NCBI GenBank assembly: GCA_039970095.1
Contig: JBDVMP010000082.1
Coordinates: forward strand, 1-64,000
DNA length: 64,000 nucleotides
Reading direction: 5' to 3'
Origin: JAMZMI01 sp039970095
Lineage (GTDB): Bacteria > Bacteroidota > Bacteroidia > Cytophagales > Cyclobacteriaceae
Below, piece by piece: positions 17,264-26,246 of the stretch (within the stretch, counting starts at the first letter, position 1; every line of letters starts with the position of its first letter). Both the position numbers and the translations under genes were made by a program. Under the pieces are notes generated by a model. The model searched no databases and had not been told where the DNA came from. It worked only from the letters and a program-made list of their open reading frames with translations.

Positions 17264-18190
17264 TCAGGCCATCTTCCCGGCCAGAAGATAAAGCACAGCC
17301 ATGCGTACAGCCACACCATTTTCTACTTGTTGCAGTATGATGGAGTGATCCGAGTCTGCCACATCAGAAGTGATCTCCACGCCCCTATTGATTGGGCCGG
17401 GGTGCATGATCACAATCTCTTTATTCAATGAATCCAGCAGTTGCTTGTTTACCCCATAGTGCTGGGAATATTCTCTTAGCGACGGGAAGTATCGCATCTT
17501 TTGCCGCTCTAGCTGTATCCTGAGGATATTAGCCACGTCGCACCATGCGAGTGCTTTTTTAATATCAAGTTCCACTTTCACACCCAAAGACTCTATGTGC
17601 TTTGGTAGCAAAGTGGCCGGCCCACATACTTTGACCTCCGCCCCTAGTTTTTGCAGCGCAAAAATATTGGAGAGTGCCACACGTGAGTGCAGAATATCGC
17701 CTACTATCACTACTTTTTTCCCTTCGAAGCTCTGCACTTTTTCTCGGATAGAGAATGCATCCAATAGCGCTTGAGTAGGGTGTTCGTGCGTGCCATCTCC
17801 GGCATTGATGATATTGGCATCAATGTGCTTGGACAGGAAGTGTGGTGCTCCAGGACTGCTATGGCGCATCACGATCATATCCACCTTCATGGCCAGAATG
17901 TTATTGACCGTATCTAGCAGTGTCTCGCCCTTTTTGACCGAACTGGATGAAGACGAAAAGTTAATCACATCAGCAGAAAGACGTTTTTCGGCAAGCTCAA
18001 AAGAAAGTCTCGTGCGTGTAGAATTTTCAAAGAAGACATTGGCAATGGTAACGTCACGCAGAGAAGGAACCTTCTTAATCGGCCGGTTCAAAACATCTTT
18101 AAAATTGTCTGCGGTTTCAAAAATGAGATTTATTTCCTCTTTGTCGAGGTTCTTGATGCCGAGCAGATGTTTTGTTTTCAGTTGGCTCAT
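17264..18190 (-). CDS. pyrB: Aspartate carbamoyltransferase catalytic subunit
   Basis: 308 residues. The carbamoyl-phosphate loop STRTR is at 57-61, HPTQ at 137-140, and the C-terminal MHPGPINRGVEI is intact. It condenses carbamoyl phosphate with aspartate in pyrimidine synthesis. There is no pyrI regulatory gene alongside, so it probably works without the E. coli type regulatory chain. Its ATG overlaps the pyrR stop (ATGA), so the two are coupled. Confidence 0.98.
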   Translation of the reverse strand: MSQLKTKHLLGIKNLDKEEINLIFETADNFKDVLNRPIKKVPSLRDVTIANVFFENSTRTRLSFELAEKRLSADVINFSSSSSSVKKGETLLDTVNNILAMKVDMIVMRHSSPGAPHFLSKHIDANIINAGDGTHEHPTQALLDAFSIREKVQSFEGKKVVIVGDILHSRVALSNIFALQKLGAEVKVCGPATLLPKHIESLGVKVELDIKKALAWCDVANILRIQLERQKMRYFPSLREYSQHYGVNKQLLDSLNKEIVIMHPGPINRGVEITSDVADSDHSIILQQVENGVAVRMAVLYLLAGKMA

Positions 18191-18732
18191 TCGGTGATAT
18201 TGATTAACCAGATGTTATCCTTTTTGCTCCCTTGCTCCATCAGTTCCACCTTTACTTTTTGCGAATCGAGCGTGTTGACCTTGCGACCTACGTAATTGGC
18301 CTGGATCGGAATGTCACGGCTGTACATCCTGTCTATGAGCACAAGCAGTTCAACCGATTTGGGACGACCAAACATAGTCATGGCATCCAGTGCCGCACGC
18401 ACCGAGCGCCCGGTGTAGAGCACATCATCTACGATGACGACATTCTTATTTTCCAGAAGAAAGGGAACCTGGGTTTTATTGGGAGTTAGGGGATTGTCGC
18501 GTCTGCGAAAATCATCCCTATGAAAAGTAGTATCTAAATATCCAATTTCTATGCTTTTATCAAGCTCTGTTTCCAGCACCTTCTTGATGCGCTCTGCCAG
18601 ATAAATCCCACGAGGCTGCAATCCCAAAATTACGGTTTCGCTAAAATCATCGTGATTCTCAATAAGATGCTGGCACAAGCGACTTATTGTGATTTGGAGG
18701 AGCTTACTGTCTAACAGGAGTCTTTTTTGCAT
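18187..18732 (-). CDS. pyrR: PyrR: pyrimidine operon regulator / uracil phosphoribosyltransferase
   Basis: 181 residues with the PRPP-binding motif VVIVDDVLYTGRS at 98-110 and the ILGLQPRGIYLAERI N-terminal motif. PyrR binds UMP and pyr mRNA in Bacillus to cause attenuation, and also makes UMP from uracil. Here the predicted promoter (18747-18754) leaves only about ten bases of leader, so no room exists for a classical PyrR-binding loop upstream of pyrR. Confidence 0.95.
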   Translation of the reverse strand: MQKRLLLDSKLLQITISRLCQHLIENHDDFSETVILGLQPRGIYLAERIKKVLETELDKSIEIGYLDTTFHRDDFRRRDNPLTPNKTQVPFLLENKNVVIVDDVLYTGRSVRAALDAMTMFGRPKSVELLVLIDRMYSRDIPIQANYVGRKVNTLDSQKVKVELMEQGSKKDNIWLINITE

Positions 18733-18746
18733 GATCGGACTTGGCG

Positions 18747-18754
18747 CAAATATA
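18747..18754 (-). promoter_or_regulatory. Candidate -7 element for pyrR-pyrB
   Basis: Minus strand reads TATATTTG (TAnnTTTG), 14 bases before the pyrR ATG. No matching -33 TTTG was found. Confidence 0.4.
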
Positions 18755-18766
18755 AGGGCATCCTGC

Positions 18767-20314
18767 TTAATTTAGATTTTCGTTCTCATGATATTGCACC
18801 TTATTGATATAAAAAATATTTCGATAGACCTTGCCTGCCGCTCCTTTTTCATTTTTGATGCGCTGCTCTCCATAGGCATACATGGTCTGACCATACCACG
18901 GTTTTAGGCCTTCTACAGCCGGATCTTTGCTTTTCAGCTCATCATCATCATAGGCCAGTTTTACTGGGCTAAATGATTTTCCTTCCACTATTTGGTTGTG
19001 GCTTACCACCTTTGAGTGTATGAAGTTTTCATCCAAATACATCAAAACCACCTTGTCGTTATAGACATTGACAGCCACAAACTCCTCCTTACTGTAGGTG
19101 AGCACATTGTCTATCTCAAAACTATTGTCCCATAGGATGTTTCCATTTCTGTCAAACGACACTACAATGGCATGAGTGAAATTGTAGCCCATAAACGCTG
19201 TTCCAGCATTGTTCATGTAATCAAACCTGTTATAGGTGCCTCCAGAAGAACTGGAATAACGGGGATAATATGCCTCCGCAACAAGCAAATACTCATCGCC
19301 ACGCTGAATGATATCATGCACCAAAAGGCGGTAGCTCAACCCCGGATCTTTCCCTCTGGCCGCTTTTCTGCGTATGCGCTCCTTCATGCGTTTTTCACGT
19401 TTTTCACCCATGTATTCAAAGAAATTGTCCAGCGATGCATAATTATGATATTTTATCAGCTGTTGCCTGCCATTCACAAATTTGGCAAGGTAAAAGCCAT
19501 AACTATAGGTCGTACTCTTTTCACTAAACGTGCCCGCCATATACTGGTAGCCTCCGTAAAAATGTGTGGCCACCCCATCTACGATACTCAGTTCATCGCC
19601 GGGATCAATGATGTTTTCCTGAATAAGGTCACCACCTGAGGTAAAGGTTTTGGCAATAATCGTATAACGCTTATCGGGCATGCGTTCCGACACAATCAGG
19701 GTAAACGTGCCCAGTTCATCATCTATGATCAGATCCTGAATATCCCCATGTTTATCGTAGATTCCGGGAACTACCTTAGGTTTTTGATCTATAAAGTTAT
19801 AGGTGAGCGCCACGGGTCTGTAGTTGGTGTTTCCTGAGAGCAGAACGGTGCTTTCCAACACTTCAAACTCTGTAAGCTCAATAGGGAAGACTGTGTTAAT
19901 CTCATAGGAATCAATCACAGCGGACTCAGACTGAACCTCAAACAGGAGCAACTCGGTATTATCATATTTCGAGTCGTTGAAGAGCAGGTAGTAGTTGCCA
20001 TCAAAAAAATCATAACCTAGAAAATAACTATCAAATGGCGTGAAAAGCACCCGTGTCCAAACGATATTGAGCGAGGTATCAAGCTTGTGAAGCTGCCACT
20101 TGTTGCCATCGCCGCTGTTGTCGTAGGTTTCCACAAACACCAAAAGTCCGTCCTCACCACCGGAGATCAGATAATAATTGTCATTACCAAATCCGATATC
20201 AAACTCTATCCGATCAACCTGCTGAATATAGCTACTGGTATCCCCGGTCTCTTTTTTTTGAGCCAGGGCCGATAGTGAACCTAAACAAATCAATATGTAG
20301 ATAAAACGCTTCAT
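18767..20314 (-). CDS. Secreted protein of unknown function, propeller-like
   Basis: 515 residues with a signal peptide (MKRFIYILICLGSLSALAQ). The mature part has regularly spaced beta-rich units with DGxLLVF, YYLLFND and GNILWDN-type turns, like a WD/kelch-style beta propeller over about residues 40-480. A strongly basic stretch sits near residues 305-325 (EKREKRMKERIRRKAARGK). No family is recognised. It lies downstream of the EVE gene on the same strand and ends 34 bases before pyrR, so it could be transcribed with it. Confidence 0.65.
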   Translation of the reverse strand: MKRFIYILICLGSLSALAQKKETGDTSSYIQQVDRIEFDIGFGNDNYYLISGGEDGLLVFVETYDNSGDGNKWQLHKLDTSLNIVWTRVLFTPFDSYFLGYDFFDGNYYLLFNDSKYDNTELLLFEVQSESAVIDSYEINTVFPIELTEFEVLESTVLLSGNTNYRPVALTYNFIDQKPKVVPGIYDKHGDIQDLIIDDELGTFTLIVSERMPDKRYTIIAKTFTSGGDLIQENIIDPGDELSIVDGVATHFYGGYQYMAGTFSEKSTTYSYGFYLAKFVNGRQQLIKYHNYASLDNFFEYMGEKREKRMKERIRRKAARGKDPGLSYRLLVHDIIQRGDEYLLVAEAYYPRYSSSSGGTYNRFDYMNNAGTAFMGYNFTHAIVVSFDRNGNILWDNSFEIDNVLTYSKEEFVAVNVYNDKVVLMYLDENFIHSKVVSHNQIVEGKSFSPVKLAYDDDELKSKDPAVEGLKPWYGQTMYAYGEQRIKNEKGAAGKVYRNIFYINKVQYHENENLN

Positions 20315-20344
20315 AGTACTCAGACAACTTTGCAGGTCAATGCC

Positions 20345-20752
20345 CTAAGATTCGCTCATAGCTATGATTTTGTCAAATTCCTCTTTTTTGACAGGCTGAA
20401 CGGATAATCTTGAATTATTAACTAAAACCATATCTGTCAGCATTGGTTCATTTTTAACCATTTCCAGAGTGACGGGTTTTTTCAGCGCAAAATCAGCAGC
20501 TACATCCATCACCACCCATCGATCATCATCAGTAGTCGGGTCTTGATAAAACTCTTTCACCACTTTGGCCACACCCACACAGCATTTATCATTTACGCTG
20601 TGATAAAAAAGGCACTTATCATCCACTTTCATCGCTTTCATGTTGTTGCGTGCCGCATAATTTCGCACTCCGTCCCAGTAGGTCTTTTTGTCCTTTACAA
20701 GATCGTCCCAGGAGTAAGTGCCGGGTTCTGATTTTATCAGCCAATAATTCAT
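20345..20752 (-). CDS. EVE domain protein
   Basis: 135 residues covering one EVE domain: MNYWLIKSEPGTYSWDDL, then YWDGVRNYAARNNMKAMKVDDKCLFYHS and a C-terminal VNNSRLSVQPV. EVE domains, related to PUA and YTH folds, are thought to bind modified bases in DNA or RNA. Length and fit are normal for the bacterial thymocyte-nuclear-protein-like group. Probably cytoplasmic. No restriction genes lie beside it. Confidence 0.93.
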   Translation of the reverse strand: MNYWLIKSEPGTYSWDDLVKDKKTYWDGVRNYAARNNMKAMKVDDKCLFYHSVNDKCCVGVAKVVKEFYQDPTTDDDRWVVMDVAADFALKKPVTLEMVKNEPMLTDMVLVNNSRLSVQPVKKEEFDKIIAMSES

Positions 20753-20874
20753 ATTTCTAATTTTCTATTTGATTTAAATCTATATCTAAGTTACAACCAA
20801 TCTGGCATATGAATGCAAATACACCGCCCTCTTCCGTGCATAACAATACATATCACAAATTGGATTCAAAACAC

Positions 20875-20882
20875 TACATTTG
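20875..20882 (+). promoter_or_regulatory. Candidate -7 element seven bases before the M16 peptidase ATG
   Basis: TACATTTG matches TAnnTTTG. If used, transcription would begin at or within a few bases of the start codon (see leaderless finding). Confidence 0.4.
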
Positions 20883-20889
20883 CGCCCTC

Positions 20890-22125
20890 ATGCAGGATTT
20901 TGAGCTTATTACATTACCGAATGGCATCCGTGTAGTACACCGTGAAGCGCCCAATACCAAGATTGCCCACGTGGGGATTATGCTGGATATTGGCAGTCGC
21001 GATGAACTACCCGACGAGCAGGGTATTGCTCATTTCTGGGAGCATATGGCATTTAAAGGCACCAGGAAGCGCAAAGCCTTTCATATCATTGACCGGCTGG
21101 ACTCACTTGGCGGTGAGCTCAATGCCTACACAACCAAGGAAAAAATCTGTTTCTATGCAGCCGTGTTGGACAACCACCTTGACAAAGCAGTAGAACTTCT
21201 GGCAGATATCACTTTTGGGTCCGTCTTTCCTCCAGCTCAGATCGAGAAAGAAAAGATGGTGATTTTGGAGGAGATGGCCATGTATCTGGATACCCCTGAG
21301 GATGCCATACAAGATGATTTTGATTCGATCGTTTTTCGAGAGCACACACTAGGCAAAAACATTCTCGGCACTACGGAAACTGTTTCCAGTTTTGAGCAAG
21401 CAGATTTTTTCTCTTTCCTTCAAAGAAATCTGAATACGGAAAAAATAATCCTGTCTAGTGTAGGGAGCTATAGCCTGAAAAAACTGACTCGTCTGGCTGA
21501 GAAGCATTTGGCAGATGTTCCACATAAAAATCACACAAACAAACGTGACTTATTTGAAGGATATCGGGTTCAAAATTCAGAAGTAAAACGAAACATTACT
21601 CAGTCACATGCCGCCATTGGCAGTGCTTCTTTTGACCTGAAAAACAAGAAGCGAATTCCTTTCTTTCTCCTGGTTAACATCCTTGGGGGTCCGGGAATGA
21701 ATTCACGCCTCAACCTGACGCTTCGTGAAAAATACGGATTTGTCTATGGGATTGACGCCAACTACGCACCCTATATTGATACGGGCATGTTTTCTATCTT
21801 CTTTGCCACCGACCCCAAAAACCTAAAGAAAAGCTTTGACCTGATTGAGAAGGAAATGAACCTCCTCAAATCAAAGCCATTGGGCAATATGCAGCTGCAC
21901 AAAGCCAAGCAGCAGATCAAAGGTCAGCTGGCCATGTCCGAGGAAAACAACAACGCCATGATGCTCATGATGGCAAAAAGTCTTTTGGACCTAAATAAGG
22001 TGCCGAACCTCAACAATCTCTTTGAGGTAATCGAGGGGGTTACATCCGCACAACTGCAGGATCTGGCCAACGAGTGCCTCAACATAGATGAGATGTGTAC
22101 CCTCACATATCACGCTCAGCAATAG
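20890..22125 (+). CDS. M16 family zinc peptidase
   Basis: 411 residues from ATG 20890 (MQDFELITLPNGIRVVH). A longer frame from 20809 adds 27 residues with no signal peptide and is rejected. The inverted zinc motif HFWEH (His48, Glu51, His52) is intact, followed by the EEMAMYLDTPED helix. The C-terminal half is the inactive M16 domain with NLTLREKYGFVYGIDANY. Cytoplasmic or periplasmic location is unclear because no export signal is present. Likely degrades peptides up to insulin size. Confidence 0.94.
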   Translation: MQDFELITLPNGIRVVHREAPNTKIAHVGIMLDIGSRDELPDEQGIAHFWEHMAFKGTRKRKAFHIIDRLDSLGGELNAYTTKEKICFYAAVLDNHLDKAVELLADITFGSVFPPAQIEKEKMVILEEMAMYLDTPEDAIQDDFDSIVFREHTLGKNILGTTETVSSFEQADFFSFLQRNLNTEKIILSSVGSYSLKKLTRLAEKHLADVPHKNHTNKRDLFEGYRVQNSEVKRNITQSHAAIGSASFDLKNKKRIPFFLLVNILGGPGMNSRLNLTLREKYGFVYGIDANYAPYIDTGMFSIFFATDPKNLKKSFDLIEKEMNLLKSKPLGNMQLHKAKQQIKGQLAMSEENNNAMMLMMAKSLLDLNKVPNLNNLFEVIEGVTSAQLQDLANECLNIDEMCTLTYHAQQ

Positions 22126-22173
22126 CCCCAATCCTTTTCATCAAGCCCTTGATTATATGGGTTAAAAACCTAT

Positions 22174-22181
22174 TAGTTTTG
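22174..22181 (+). promoter_or_regulatory. Candidate -7 element four bases before the O-methyltransferase ATG
   Basis: TAGTTTTG matches TAnnTTTG; a TTG lies about 22 bases upstream. The spacing to the ATG predicts a leaderless or nearly leaderless mRNA. Confidence 0.4.
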
Positions 22182-22185
22182 CATC

Positions 22186-22824
22186 ATGGAATTTTTGGAA
22201 AAGGATCTTCAGAATTACGTAGAGGCTCACTCCTCAGCAGAATCTGACCTCCTTCACAAGATCAATCGTGAGACCCACCTGGAGGTGTTGAAACCCAGGA
22301 TGCTGTCGGGACATTTGCAGGGTCGTGTTTTAGCCATGCTGTCACACATGATTCAACCCAAGTACATACTCGAAATCGGCACCTACACGGGCTATTCGGC
22401 GCTATGTCTGGCAGAAGGACTGGCACATGATGGCAAGCTCATTACCATCGACATCAACGATGAACTGAAGCCTCGCGTAAAGGCCTATTTGAGTGAGTCC
22501 CCATTTGCAGGAAACATTGAAATGAAATGTGGTGATGCGAGAGAAATCATTCCTACACTTAGCCAACAATGGGACATGGTCTTTATAGATGCAGATAAGC
22601 AGAGTTACGCTGACTATTTTGACCTGACAATAGATCAGGTGCGGACTGGTGGTTTCATACTTGTTGACAATGTATTGTGGAGTGGTAAGGTCTTTGATCA
22701 AAATAAAACAGACAAAGCAACCGTTTCAGTGAGAGGATTCAACGAAAAGGTTCATCAGGATTCGAGAGTGGAAAATGTACTATTTCCCATCAGGGATGGA
22801 TTAATGGTTTTGCGAAAAAAATGA
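22186..22824 (+). CDS. Class I SAM-dependent O-methyltransferase
   Basis: 212 residues. The SAM motif I is ILEIGTYTGY (61-70), with MVFIDADKQSY (about 127-137) and ILVDNVLWSGKV typical of the caffeoyl-CoA/catechol O-methyltransferase family (PF01596). It methylates a hydroxyl on an unknown small molecule and needs a divalent metal held by the acidic residues in those motifs. Its stop overlaps the start of the transglycosylase gene by four bases, so the two are translationally coupled. Confidence 0.92.
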   Translation: MEFLEKDLQNYVEAHSSAESDLLHKINRETHLEVLKPRMLSGHLQGRVLAMLSHMIQPKYILEIGTYTGYSALCLAEGLAHDGKLITIDINDELKPRVKAYLSESPFAGNIEMKCGDAREIIPTLSQQWDMVFIDADKQSYADYFDLTIDQVRTGGFILVDNVLWSGKVFDQNKTDKATVSVRGFNEKVHQDSRVENVLFPIRDGLMVLRKK

Positions 22825-24851
22825 AAATCACAGCCTGGCTGATAGCATTTATTCTGACTGTTCCCGCATGGGCATCCGATATCATCCCCCGGGTACCAAA
22901 CAACATTAAGGTAGCTGGAATCAGCCTGAAAATTACTGCCGAAGCTCAACGCCAAATCCAAAAAGACGTGGATGCTCTTCGTGCCAGCGAAAAGTACTTC
23001 CAGATCAAGCTGGATCGGGTCAACCTCTATTTTCCTATCATAGAAAAAATACTCAAAGAAGAGGGAGTGCCTGACGACCTCAAGTACCTGTCAGTGCAGG
23101 AAAGTGCCTTGATCTCAGACGCAAAGTCATCGGCAGGCGCTGTAGGTTACTGGCAGTTCAAGGACTTTACCGCAAGAGAAGTGGGTCTCAGAGTAGATGG
23201 AAAGGTAGATGAACGCAAAAATATAGCGGCGGCTAGCCGGGGGGCGGCCAAGTATTTCAAACGAAACAACTACTATGTAAAAAACTGGATTTACGCCGTA
23301 AATGCATATATGACAGGGCCGGCGGGAGTTAAAAAATATGTCGATGAGAAGGACATTGGATCATCTAAAATGGTGATCAGTGGCAAAACCCACTGGTACG
23401 TGAAGCGGTTCATAGCGCACGTCATTGCCTTCAAAGACGAGGTGGGCGCCCCGCACAGCGAAGGGCTGAAACTGGTGGTCTATGAGAAAGGGGAAAATAA
23501 AACATTGGATCACATCGCCAGAGACCTCAAGGTAGATCCGGAACTGCTCAAGGATTACAACAAATGGCTGAAGCATGGAAAAGTCCCCGATGACAAGGAA
23601 TACTCTGTGATAATACCAGTCAAAGGACGGGTACCAGCCGAAATCAAAGACAAAGACATAAAGACTAACGCCGACCCTCCCCCACTGAGTAGAAAAATAA
23701 AAGAGCCGCTAGACAATGGAACTAATAGCACGGCAGAACCTGCTGCAAAAACGGTATTTATCAAAAGAAACGATCGACGGGCGGTAATGGCCGCTCCCGG
23801 TGACAATGTGGTAAGCCTTGCGCTGAAAGCCAACATACTGAGCAGACAGCTCATCAAGTTCAATGACCTGAGCTCAGGTCAGCGTATTGAAAGCGGGGAA
23901 GTTTATTATGCTCAGAAAAAGCGCAACAGATCAAATATAGAATTTCATGTGGCTCAGCATGGAGAATCGCTATGGGATATCTCTCAAAAGTACGGAGTGA
24001 AGCTAAAAAAGCTTCTCAAGAAAAACAGAATGGAATCACCAGATGAGCTAAAGCCCGGCAGAGTAATCTGGATGAAAAACAAACGACCACAAGACACACC
24101 AATCTCCTATAAGAAGGTGAAAAAAGTGGAGGTTGTAAAACCCAAAAAAGTCCTTAAAAATCCGCCTGTCGTAATTCCTGATTCGCCTTCGGCCAAGGAA
24201 AAGCCAGAAACTACAGAGCCAGATCAACCCACAGAACAAACAGCAGATAGTGGAAGTGATGAAATACAATCCAATAATGAAATTGAAGCCCGAGTAAATA
24301 CAAGAACCCATGTAGTGCAACCGGGAGAATCATTATGGGGGATTTCTAAAAAATACAACGTGTCTGTTGATAAGCTCCGAGCCTGGAATAACATAAAGGG
24401 AACTGATGGGCTGCACCCGAACCAGGAGCTGGTGATTAGCGCAGCGGAAATCGAAGGTGCGCCGACCGCAACGGTAGAAAAACCAGTAGAGTCAGAGCCT
24501 TCCAAACCAAAAGTTCATATGGTTCAGCCGGGCGAATCACTGTGGGCCATATCGAGGAAATATGACCTGACAGTGGATCAGATCAAAGAATGGAATGGAA
24601 TGAGCGAGTCAGGTAGTTTGCATCCAGGTCAGGAACTCAAACTAACGGCCGTAGAACAAGAAGCTGCAACAAAGCCGGCTACAGAAGAGCCCGCCAACTC
24701 AATTCAGCCCAAGACCTATACTGTGGAGCCGGGCGACACGCTTTATGGCGTAGCTCAAAAATTTGGACTTTCAACCAAAGAACTGAAGTCCTTGAATGCT
24801 AAGCAAAGCAACGAACTATCTGTAGGTGAAGAGCTCAAGGTGAGCAAATAG
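22821..24851 (+). CDS. LysM-containing lytic transglycosylase (MltD-like)
   Basis: 676 residues. A signal peptide ending at AWA is followed by an SLT lysozyme-like domain (about 65-190) with catalytic Glu94 in SVQESAL and the GAVGYWQF motif. A weak LysM-like stretch occurs near 325-365; four clear LysM domains follow at about 374-418, 495-538, 564-607 and 631-674, joined by proline/glutamate-rich linkers. It cleaves peptidoglycan in the periplasm to make anhydromuropeptides. The order SLT then several LysM matches MltD, but with two to three more LysM copies than the usual two. Confidence 0.93.
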   Translation: MKITAWLIAFILTVPAWASDIIPRVPNNIKVAGISLKITAEAQRQIQKDVDALRASEKYFQIKLDRVNLYFPIIEKILKEEGVPDDLKYLSVQESALISDAKSSAGAVGYWQFKDFTAREVGLRVDGKVDERKNIAAASRGAAKYFKRNNYYVKNWIYAVNAYMTGPAGVKKYVDEKDIGSSKMVISGKTHWYVKRFIAHVIAFKDEVGAPHSEGLKLVVYEKGENKTLDHIARDLKVDPELLKDYNKWLKHGKVPDDKEYSVIIPVKGRVPAEIKDKDIKTNADPPPLSRKIKEPLDNGTNSTAEPAAKTVFIKRNDRRAVMAAPGDNVVSLALKANILSRQLIKFNDLSSGQRIESGEVYYAQKKRNRSNIEFHVAQHGESLWDISQKYGVKLKKLLKKNRMESPDELKPGRVIWMKNKRPQDTPISYKKVKKVEVVKPKKVLKNPPVVIPDSPSAKEKPETTEPDQPTEQTADSGSDEIQSNNEIEARVNTRTHVVQPGESLWGISKKYNVSVDKLRAWNNIKGTDGLHPNQELVISAAEIEGAPTATVEKPVESEPSKPKVHMVQPGESLWAISRKYDLTVDQIKEWNGMSESGSLHPGQELKLTAVEQEAATKPATEEPANSIQPKTYTVEPGDTLYGVAQKFGLSTKELKSLNAKQSNELSVGEELKVSK

Positions 24852-24854
24852 ACG

Positions 24855-26081
24855 CTAAGGTTTTTTCAAAAAAATAAAATCTCCACCCTCATCACCAACC
24901 TGAGAGATAGCACCATACTGAGGTACCTGACCATTGGGACTATTGTTGATCACGGCTATTCTGAAGTTTCTAAAAAGATCCTCTGATGAGAGTAGCGGTT
25001 GTTCATTTTCTTTAAGATTTTTTATCAAATACTGCATAAACACGCTTTCATCCGGAACAGTGGTCATCGTGCCGCTGGTCATCGCTTTGCGGCTAGGCAT
25101 TTTGTAGAGTTCGAGCATAGCCCTTCCCTCAATCGTGACTGCCCGCTCCTTTAGAATACCCCCACTAAAACAAGCATCAGAAATGAGTAGCGTATGCTTG
25201 GACTGGATTCCACCCAGATAATCCCGAATCGTACTGTTTGATAACCAGTAAGATTTACTGCCCGCAGAAGCATCGCCCGGAAGCCAATACCCCTGCTTCA
25301 GCCTTTCGTCCCATATGCCATGACCAGCATAGAAAATCAGTAGGTTATCCTTATCAGTAACCGTTTTGCTCAGCGCATCCAGTGCATCTATGATTTCCGC
25401 TCGCTTTGGGTTCTTAAGAATAGACATGTTGTCTTCATGAAATGAATACTGACCTTGAAGCACCTCTGCAAGTAGATCAACGTCTTGCACCGGATTATCC
25501 AGAGACACTATGCCCTCATCGGCATACTCATTGATCCCAATCAAGAGTGCGTAATACTTTCTTTGATCCAGGGTTTTGATCATGAGGGAGGCAAGCTCAT
25601 CCGGAGTACCCACATTGGGTTTTGTTGATTTGAATCCGCGCTCATCTGCAACCTGAACCGGAGACAGAGGTCTGTATAACTTCATTTTGCCTGACAACCC
25701 CGGCGCGCAAGTTCTGACACTCCAATCACCCTTCCACCGGCCTTCCAACCGCTCCTGCCCTGAGTCTGAAGCATACACCAACTCCACATTTGAAATGCAG
25801 GTTACCCTGGACTTATATACAATCTCAACACCAAAAAGCAAGACCTGGTCTCCATCCACGTTTCCATTTACAGTCATCTTGATAGAGTCCCTCCCATTCA
25901 TAGAGCGCGTAATGCTGTATCCGGTCAGCTGATTGCCCACCTGCTCAAGGCTCAGCTCAACATTATAGGGAGTTGCACCCACATAGGATGTACCCACCCA
26001 TTCACCCGAAACCACGCGAACCCCTTGAGCACACAGCGAAAGCATACACAAACTAAAAACTGTCATTAACCAAAATCGCAT
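24855..26081 (-). CDS. Secreted caspase-family (C14) peptidase
   Basis: 408 residues from ATG 26081 (a TTG two codons upstream is ignored). A signal peptide ends near CAQ. The N-terminal 130 residues form a beta-rich domain (SGEWVGTSYVGATPYNVELSLE) seen in related Bacteroidota proteins. The p20-like caspase domain starts at YYALLIGINEYADEGI; the catalytic dyad is His254 in YAGHG and Cys304 in SDACFSGG. Cleavage after Arg/Lys, as in metacaspases, is a family expectation not visible here. Convergent with the transglycosylase gene with three bases between them. Confidence 0.92.
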   Translation of the reverse strand: MRFWLMTVFSLCMLSLCAQGVRVVSGEWVGTSYVGATPYNVELSLEQVGNQLTGYSITRSMNGRDSIKMTVNGNVDGDQVLLFGVEIVYKSRVTCISNVELVYASDSGQERLEGRWKGDWSVRTCAPGLSGKMKLYRPLSPVQVADERGFKSTKPNVGTPDELASLMIKTLDQRKYYALLIGINEYADEGIVSLDNPVQDVDLLAEVLQGQYSFHEDNMSILKNPKRAEIIDALDALSKTVTDKDNLLIFYAGHGIWDERLKQGYWLPGDASAGSKSYWLSNSTIRDYLGGIQSKHTLLISDACFSGGILKERAVTIEGRAMLELYKMPSRKAMTSGTMTTVPDESVFMQYLIKNLKENEQPLLSSEDLFRNFRIAVINNSPNGQVPQYGAISQVGDEGGDFIFLKKP

Positions 26082-26084
26082 GAC

Positions 26085-26092
26085 CAAATTTA
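26085..26092 (-). promoter_or_regulatory. -7 element three bases before the caspase-like gene
   Basis: Minus strand reads TAAATTTG-GTC-ATG. The G of the element would sit at -4 relative to the ATG, predicting a leaderless transcript. Confidence 0.45.
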
Positions 26093-26246
26093 ACGGATAT
26101 TTCGAATTGGTTTTATCACTGCTCTGACAACTACAAATCAGACTTTTGGGAATTTTTTTAAGAAAATCACTCTTTGCAAAACTTACTTTCAGCGCATGGC
26201 GTTAATCAGTTTCAACACATTTGATAACCAAAAAACCAATACAACT

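Noticed and set aside
20809..20889. Longer N-terminus for the M16 peptidase
   Set aside because: The extension has no signal peptide or conservation and overlaps the candidate promoter element.
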